A stretch of 64,000 nucleotides of DNA, taken from Cytophagales bacterium WSM2-2 (GTDB lineage: Bacteria > Bacteroidota > Bacteroidia > Cytophagales > Cyclobacteriaceae). Of the stretch, positions 61,005 through 64,000 are shown in pieces. Both the position numbers and the translations under genes were made by a program. Below the pieces are notes generated by a model. The model searched no databases. It was not told where the DNA came from and saw nothing but the letters and a program-made list of their open reading frames with translations. Location of the stretch: positions 1,647,501 to 1,711,500 of the forward strand of contig BNHL01000001.1 of NCBI GenBank assembly GCA_015472025.1, read 5' to 3'. Within the stretch, counting starts at the first letter, position 1. Each line of letters opens with the position of its first letter.

Positions 61005-61428
61005 GTTAGCAATAGGTGCAGACCACGCGGGATATGAAATGAAAGAGCATCTGAAAAAAATGCTTGAGAAGGAGGGTTATGTATTAAAAGATTTTGGAAC
61101 GAACAGCCCTGAACCTGCTGACTATGCAGATTTCGCTCACCCGGTTTCTTACGCAGTCGAAAAAAAAGAATTTGATTTGGGGGTTCTTGTCTGCGGGAGT
61201 GCAAATGGAGTAGCCATGACTGCAAATAAGCATCAAGGCATTCGCGCTGCCATCTGCTGGACCGAAGAGTTAGCTGCCCTCGCCCGCCAGCACAACAATG
61301 CCAATATCCTTTGCGTCCCTGCGCGTTTCGTAAGTGAAGAACTCGCCCAGAAGATTGTTCATAAATTCCTGACTTCAACTTTTGAAGGCGGCAGACATGA
61401 GCGCAGGGTCAACAAAATCAGCTGCTAA
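60997..61428 (+). CDS. rpiB: Ribose 5-phosphate isomerase B
   Basis: 143 residues. Interconverts ribose 5-phosphate and ribulose 5-phosphate. Motifs: GADHAGYEMKEHLK, the catalytic-Cys loop LVCGSANGVAMTANKHQGIRAA and HNNANILCVPARFVSEE. The start overlaps the end of tatC by 8 bp. Confidence 0.93.
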   Translation: MHKLAIGADHAGYEMKEHLKKMLEKEGYVLKDFGTNSPEPADYADFAHPVSYAVEKKEFDLGVLVCGSANGVAMTANKHQGIRAAICWTEELAALARQHNNANILCVPARFVSEELAQKIVHKFLTSTFEGGRHERRVNKISC

Positions 61429-61452
61429 TTTTATTACTCAATAATCTCGAGT

Positions 61453-61881
61453 ATGTACTTCTTCACGAAATTTATTTCACCCATCCTTTTTTTGACATTT
61501 TCTCTTACTGTATTAGGGCAAACTACCTCCGCTTCGAAAGACCCGATTGACAAACAATACGAATCTTGCATCGGAACAAATCAAACCACCCAAGGAATGA
61601 TTGAGTGTGCACAAATTGCAGAAAAGGCATGGGACGGAGAGCTGAATAAAAATTACAAGCAATTGATGACTTTGCTTGCTCCCGATGAAAAAGAACTTCT
61701 GAAAAAAGCCCAAATCAGTTGGCTGGCTTACCGTGATAACGAAAATAAATTCTCCGGAACGATGTACTACAATATGCAAGGAAGTATGTGGTTGATCACT
61801 GCTGCAGACAGAACCAGGTCTATTGTGAAGGCACGAGCAATTGAGCTTAAAATGTATTACGAAATTCTTAAGGATAAATAG
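61453..61881 (+). CDS. LprI-family (DUF1311) secreted protein
   Basis: 142 residues with signal peptide (ending near VLGQTT). The mature part has the LprI pattern: two cysteines in YESCIGTN and MIECAQIA, then ELNKNYKQLM, LLKKAQISWLAYRDNE and a helix with ADRTRSIVKARAIELK. LprI domains are described as lysozyme inhibitors in some bacteria, but many members have unknown roles. Confidence 0.8.
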   Translation: MYFFTKFISPILFLTFSLTVLGQTTSASKDPIDKQYESCIGTNQTTQGMIECAQIAEKAWDGELNKNYKQLMTLLAPDEKELLKKAQISWLAYRDNENKFSGTMYYNMQGSMWLITAADRTRSIVKARAIELKMYYEILKDK

Positions 61882-61889
61882 ATTTGTTA

Positions 61890-62474
61890 ATGAGCCCAGA
61901 GCAATTCAACGAACTCATCAAAACGCGGAGGTCAGTTTTTACAAAAGACTACACCGGCGAAAAAGTAGATGATGTCATCATTAGGCAAATGCTGACGAAC
62001 GCAAACTGGGCGCCTACTCACAAACTCACTGAACCCTGGCGGTTTGTAGTGTTTACAGGAGAAGGCCTGAAAAAACTCGGGGCTTTTCAAAGTGAATGTT
62101 ACAAACAAGTGACACAGGCAAAAGGCACTTTCGATGAAAAGAAGTACGATGGCCTGAAATCTAAACCTCTGGAATGCTCTCATATCATCGCCATTGGAAT
62201 GAAGCGCGATGAAAAGAAAAGCCTGCCCGAATGGGAGGAGTTGGGAGCAGTATTTTGTGCAGTGGAAAATATGTACCTCACCGCGACAGCTTATCGCATT
62301 GGTTGTTATTTGAGCACCGGAGGCATTACTAATTTTGAAGAAGCCAAAGATTTTTTTGGTTTGGGGAAGGATGATAAACTTTTGGGATTCCTCCACGTTG
62401 GTGTGCCAAAAGGGCCTTTGAATGAAGGTAAACGCAGGCCAATTGAAGAAAAAGTAAAATGGATAAACTCATGA
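61890..62474 (+). CDS. Nitroreductase family protein
   Basis: 194 residues, FMN-dependent oxidoreductase fold: FNELIKTRRSVFTKDY at the N-terminus, ANWAPTHKLTEPWRFVVFTG (FMN-binding) and a C-terminal LGFLHVGVPKG. Substrate unknown. The ATG at 61890 (MSPEQFNEL) is preferred over an in-frame TTG at 61884. It overlaps the next gene. Confidence 0.88.
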   Translation: MSPEQFNELIKTRRSVFTKDYTGEKVDDVIIRQMLTNANWAPTHKLTEPWRFVVFTGEGLKKLGAFQSECYKQVTQAKGTFDEKKYDGLKSKPLECSHIIAIGMKRDEKKSLPEWEELGAVFCAVENMYLTATAYRIGCYLSTGGITNFEEAKDFFGLGKDDKLLGFLHVGVPKGPLNEGKRRPIEEKVKWINS

Positions 62475-63418
62475 TCTCCAAAAAAGCAATTGAAGAAGCG
62501 CACGAGCGTATCAAAAAATATGTACATCGGACTCCGGTGATGACCAGTAAAAGTATTGATGACATCGCAGGTTGTTCTGTTTTTTTCAAGTGTGAAAACC
62601 TGCAAAATGTAGGTGCTTTCAAAGCGCGTGGAGCAATGAATGCTACTCTTCAGTTTTCAGAAGATCAAAAGAAAAAAGGAGTTGCCACACATTCATCGGG
62701 TAATCACGCACAAGCCATTGCCAGGGCAGCACAAATTCTTGGCATGAAGTCGTATATCGTCATGCCCACTACTACACCACAAATCAAAAAGAATGGCGTG
62801 AAGGGTTATGGTGGTGAAATTTTTGAGTGTGAGCCCACATTGGCTGCACGCGAAAGCACCTTGGCCGAAGTAGTAAAGAAAACCGGTGCTACTGAAATTC
62901 ACCCGTTCAATAATTATGAAGTAATGACTGGCCAGGCGACTGCAGCTAAGGAGCTTTTCGAAGATATACCTCAGCTCGATTATCTCCTCGCACCGGTAGG
63001 CGGAGGCGGATTGCTGAGTGGCACCTTGTTGGCGGCAAAATATTTTTCTCCATCAACTGAAGTTATTGCAGGCGAGCCGGAAGGATCAGATGACACTTAC
63101 CGCTCACTCAAAAGCGGAAAAATAGAACAGGCTCAATCACAAACCATAGCTGATGGTTTGCTGACAACTATTGGCGACAAAACATTTCCAATCATCCAGC
63201 AGGAAATAAAAGAAGTGATCACCGTGAGTGAAAAAGAAATCACAGCTGCCATGCGCCTGATTTGGGAGCGGATGAAAATAATTGTGGAGCCCTCCGCTGC
63301 CGTACCCTTTGCTGCGGTTCTAAAATCCAAGGAAAAATTCAAGGGCAAACGAGTTGGAATAATACTTTCCGGTGGCAATGTTGACCTGGAAAGAGCTGCG
63401 AAACTTTTCCAGTCCTAA
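62471..63418 (+). CDS. PLP-dependent threonine/serine dehydratase
   Basis: 315 residues, fold-type II PLP enzyme. The Schiff-base lysine is Lys51 in GAFKARGAMN; a glycine-rich phosphate loop SSGNHAQAIA is at about 75-84 and the serine/threonine ammonia-lyase core VGGGGLLSGTLL at about 176-187. No C-terminal ACT domain, so it is the short catabolic or serine-racemase-like form rather than biosynthetic IlvA. ATG 62471 overlaps the previous stop (ATGA); an ATG at 62459 is an alternative. Confidence 0.9.
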   Translation: MISKKAIEEAHERIKKYVHRTPVMTSKSIDDIAGCSVFFKCENLQNVGAFKARGAMNATLQFSEDQKKKGVATHSSGNHAQAIARAAQILGMKSYIVMPTTTPQIKKNGVKGYGGEIFECEPTLAARESTLAEVVKKTGATEIHPFNNYEVMTGQATAAKELFEDIPQLDYLLAPVGGGGLLSGTLLAAKYFSPSTEVIAGEPEGSDDTYRSLKSGKIEQAQSQTIADGLLTTIGDKTFPIIQQEIKEVITVSEKEITAAMRLIWERMKIIVEPSAAVPFAAVLKSKEKFKGKRVGIILSGGNVDLERAAKLFQS

Positions 63419-63667
63419 ATGCCTTTTCCTTTCAAGAGCCTTTCACTTTACAGGGTAAAAAGAACTTTCACCAGCGCACGATCGAATCATGCTTTTAACG
63501 AAGGAGAGCTTTTCCAATACATGTCCTCCTCCCTCAATCATTATGATGGAATCGAAATTTGTGCATTCAAAAAAAAAGATTCAACGAAAGAGTTGATCTG
63601 GCACGCAGATGAAAGCGACCTTACTAACTGGGCAACATTTTTTGAACCCGTTCCATGGCCTAAATAA
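63419..63667 (+). CDS. Small protein of unknown function
   Basis: 82 residues, starting directly after the dehydratase stop (TAA then ATG). A basic N-terminus (YRVKRTFTSARSN) and a compact C-terminal half with several aromatic residues (IEICAFKKKDSTKELIWHAD, DLTNWATFFEPVPWPK). No signal peptide, membrane helix or known domain. It is probably cotranslated with the dehydratase. Convergent with fumC, 7 bp apart. Confidence 0.6.
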   Translation: MPFPFKSLSLYRVKRTFTSARSNHAFNEGELFQYMSSSLNHYDGIEICAFKKKDSTKELIWHADESDLTNWATFFEPVPWPK

Positions 63668-63674
63668 TTCAACC

Positions 63675-64000
63675 TTATTTTTCCAAGCTGCCCACCATTT
63701 TTTCAGGTCTCACCCACTGATCAAATTGCTCTGAAGTGAGTAGTCCAAGTTCAACGGCTGCTTCGCGAAGTGTCTTGTTTTCCTTGTGTGCTTTCTTGGC
63801 AATTTTCGCTGCATTCTCGTAGCCAATGTGCGTGTTCAGTGATGTCACCAGCATCAGTGAGTTTTCCATATGCTGCTTGATGATCGGCAAATTAGGTTCA
63901 ATGCCAATGGCACATTTTTCATTAAACGAAACGCATGCATCACCAAGCAACCGCGCGCTTTGCAAAACATTGTAAGCGATCACGGGCTTGAAAACATTCA
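63675..64000 (-). CDS. fumC: Fumarate hydratase class II, C-terminal part (partial)
   Basis: The last 108 residues are visible. The segments [50 protein letters not shown] and [20 protein letters not shown] are typical of the C-terminal region of class II fumarase (fumarate to malate in the TCA cycle). The frame is open to the window edge; the N-terminal part lies beyond 64000. Confidence 0.92.
   Translation of the reverse strand, partial: NVFKPVIAYNVLQSARLLGDACVSFNEKCAIGIEPNLPIIKQHMENSLMLVTSLNTHIGYENAAKIAKKAHKENKTLREAAVELGLLTSEQFDQWVRPEKMVGSLEK

Noticed and set aside
1-64000. CRISPR array, tRNA or rRNA gene
   Set aside because: No spaced direct repeats or cloverleaf-like sequences were noticed, and no gap is large enough for rRNA.

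Overview
The window looks like a chromosomal core segment of a member of the Bacteroidota, most likely the order Cytophagales (inference). The evidence is: promoters of the TAnnTTTG type instead of TTGACA/TATAAT, almost no Shine-Dalgarno sites, a long SecA of about 1116 residues, a Rho with an N/Q-rich insertion, a bacterial group-II GGGP synthase, DUF6089 barrels next to uppS and bamA, paired OmpH/Skp genes, OmpA/PD40 proteins and S9 peptidases with secretion signals. No rRNA, tRNA, CRISPR array, insertion sequence, integrase or phage structural gene was seen. No gap without a gene exceeds 300 bp; the longest is about 226 bp (47209-47434). Two genes are cut by the window edges: an AsmA-like protein on the left and class II fumarase on the right.

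Layout. 1-6.7 kb: AsmA-like protein, an aldehyde dehydrogenase, a small secreted transglutaminase-like protein and two OmpA-type envelope proteins. 6.7-13.4 kb (minus strand): patatin/outer-membrane barrel fusion, M23 peptidase, DsbD and pdxJ. 13.4-23.3 kb (plus strand): yqeY, cvpA, an alpha/beta hydrolase, a CBS protein and nadK, then an outer-membrane biogenesis run of two DUF6089 proteins, uppS, bamA and two Skp/OmpH chaperones, closed by a clear terminator. 23.3-33 kb: a MacB/FtsX-type permease, a DUF4834 protein, a caspase-TPR protein, dapF, secA and a SPOR-domain protein. 33-38.7 kb (minus): SH3 lipoprotein, GGGP synthase with two small membrane genes, a Na/Pi symporter family protein, an M20 amidohydrolase and a MoxR ATPase. 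38.8-43 kb (minus): three consecutive periplasmic PpiC/SurA-type folding factors. 43-47.2 kb (minus): serS followed by a complete phosphatase/STAS/kinase partner-switching set. 47.4-49 kb: rho. 49-54 kb (minus): a VapBC toxin-antitoxin pair and two S9 peptidases. 54-58.8 kb (plus): a tandem family of TPM-domain membrane proteins. 58.9-64 kb: glyA, tatC, rpiB, an LprI-like protein, a nitroreductase, a threonine/serine dehydratase, a small unknown and fumC.

The genes work together mainly in building and maintaining the cell envelope: secretion (SecA, TatC), periplasmic folding and disulfide handling (three PPIases, Skp pair, DsbD), outer-membrane insertion (BamA, DUF6089), peptidoglycan and lipid supply (UppS, DapF, M23, GGGP synthase) and envelope anchoring (OmpA, SPOR). 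The least explained parts are the five-member TPM cluster, the sigma-factor-less partner-switching set behind serS, and the caspase-TPR protein. All functional calls rest on motifs and family knowledge read by eye; no database search was run.
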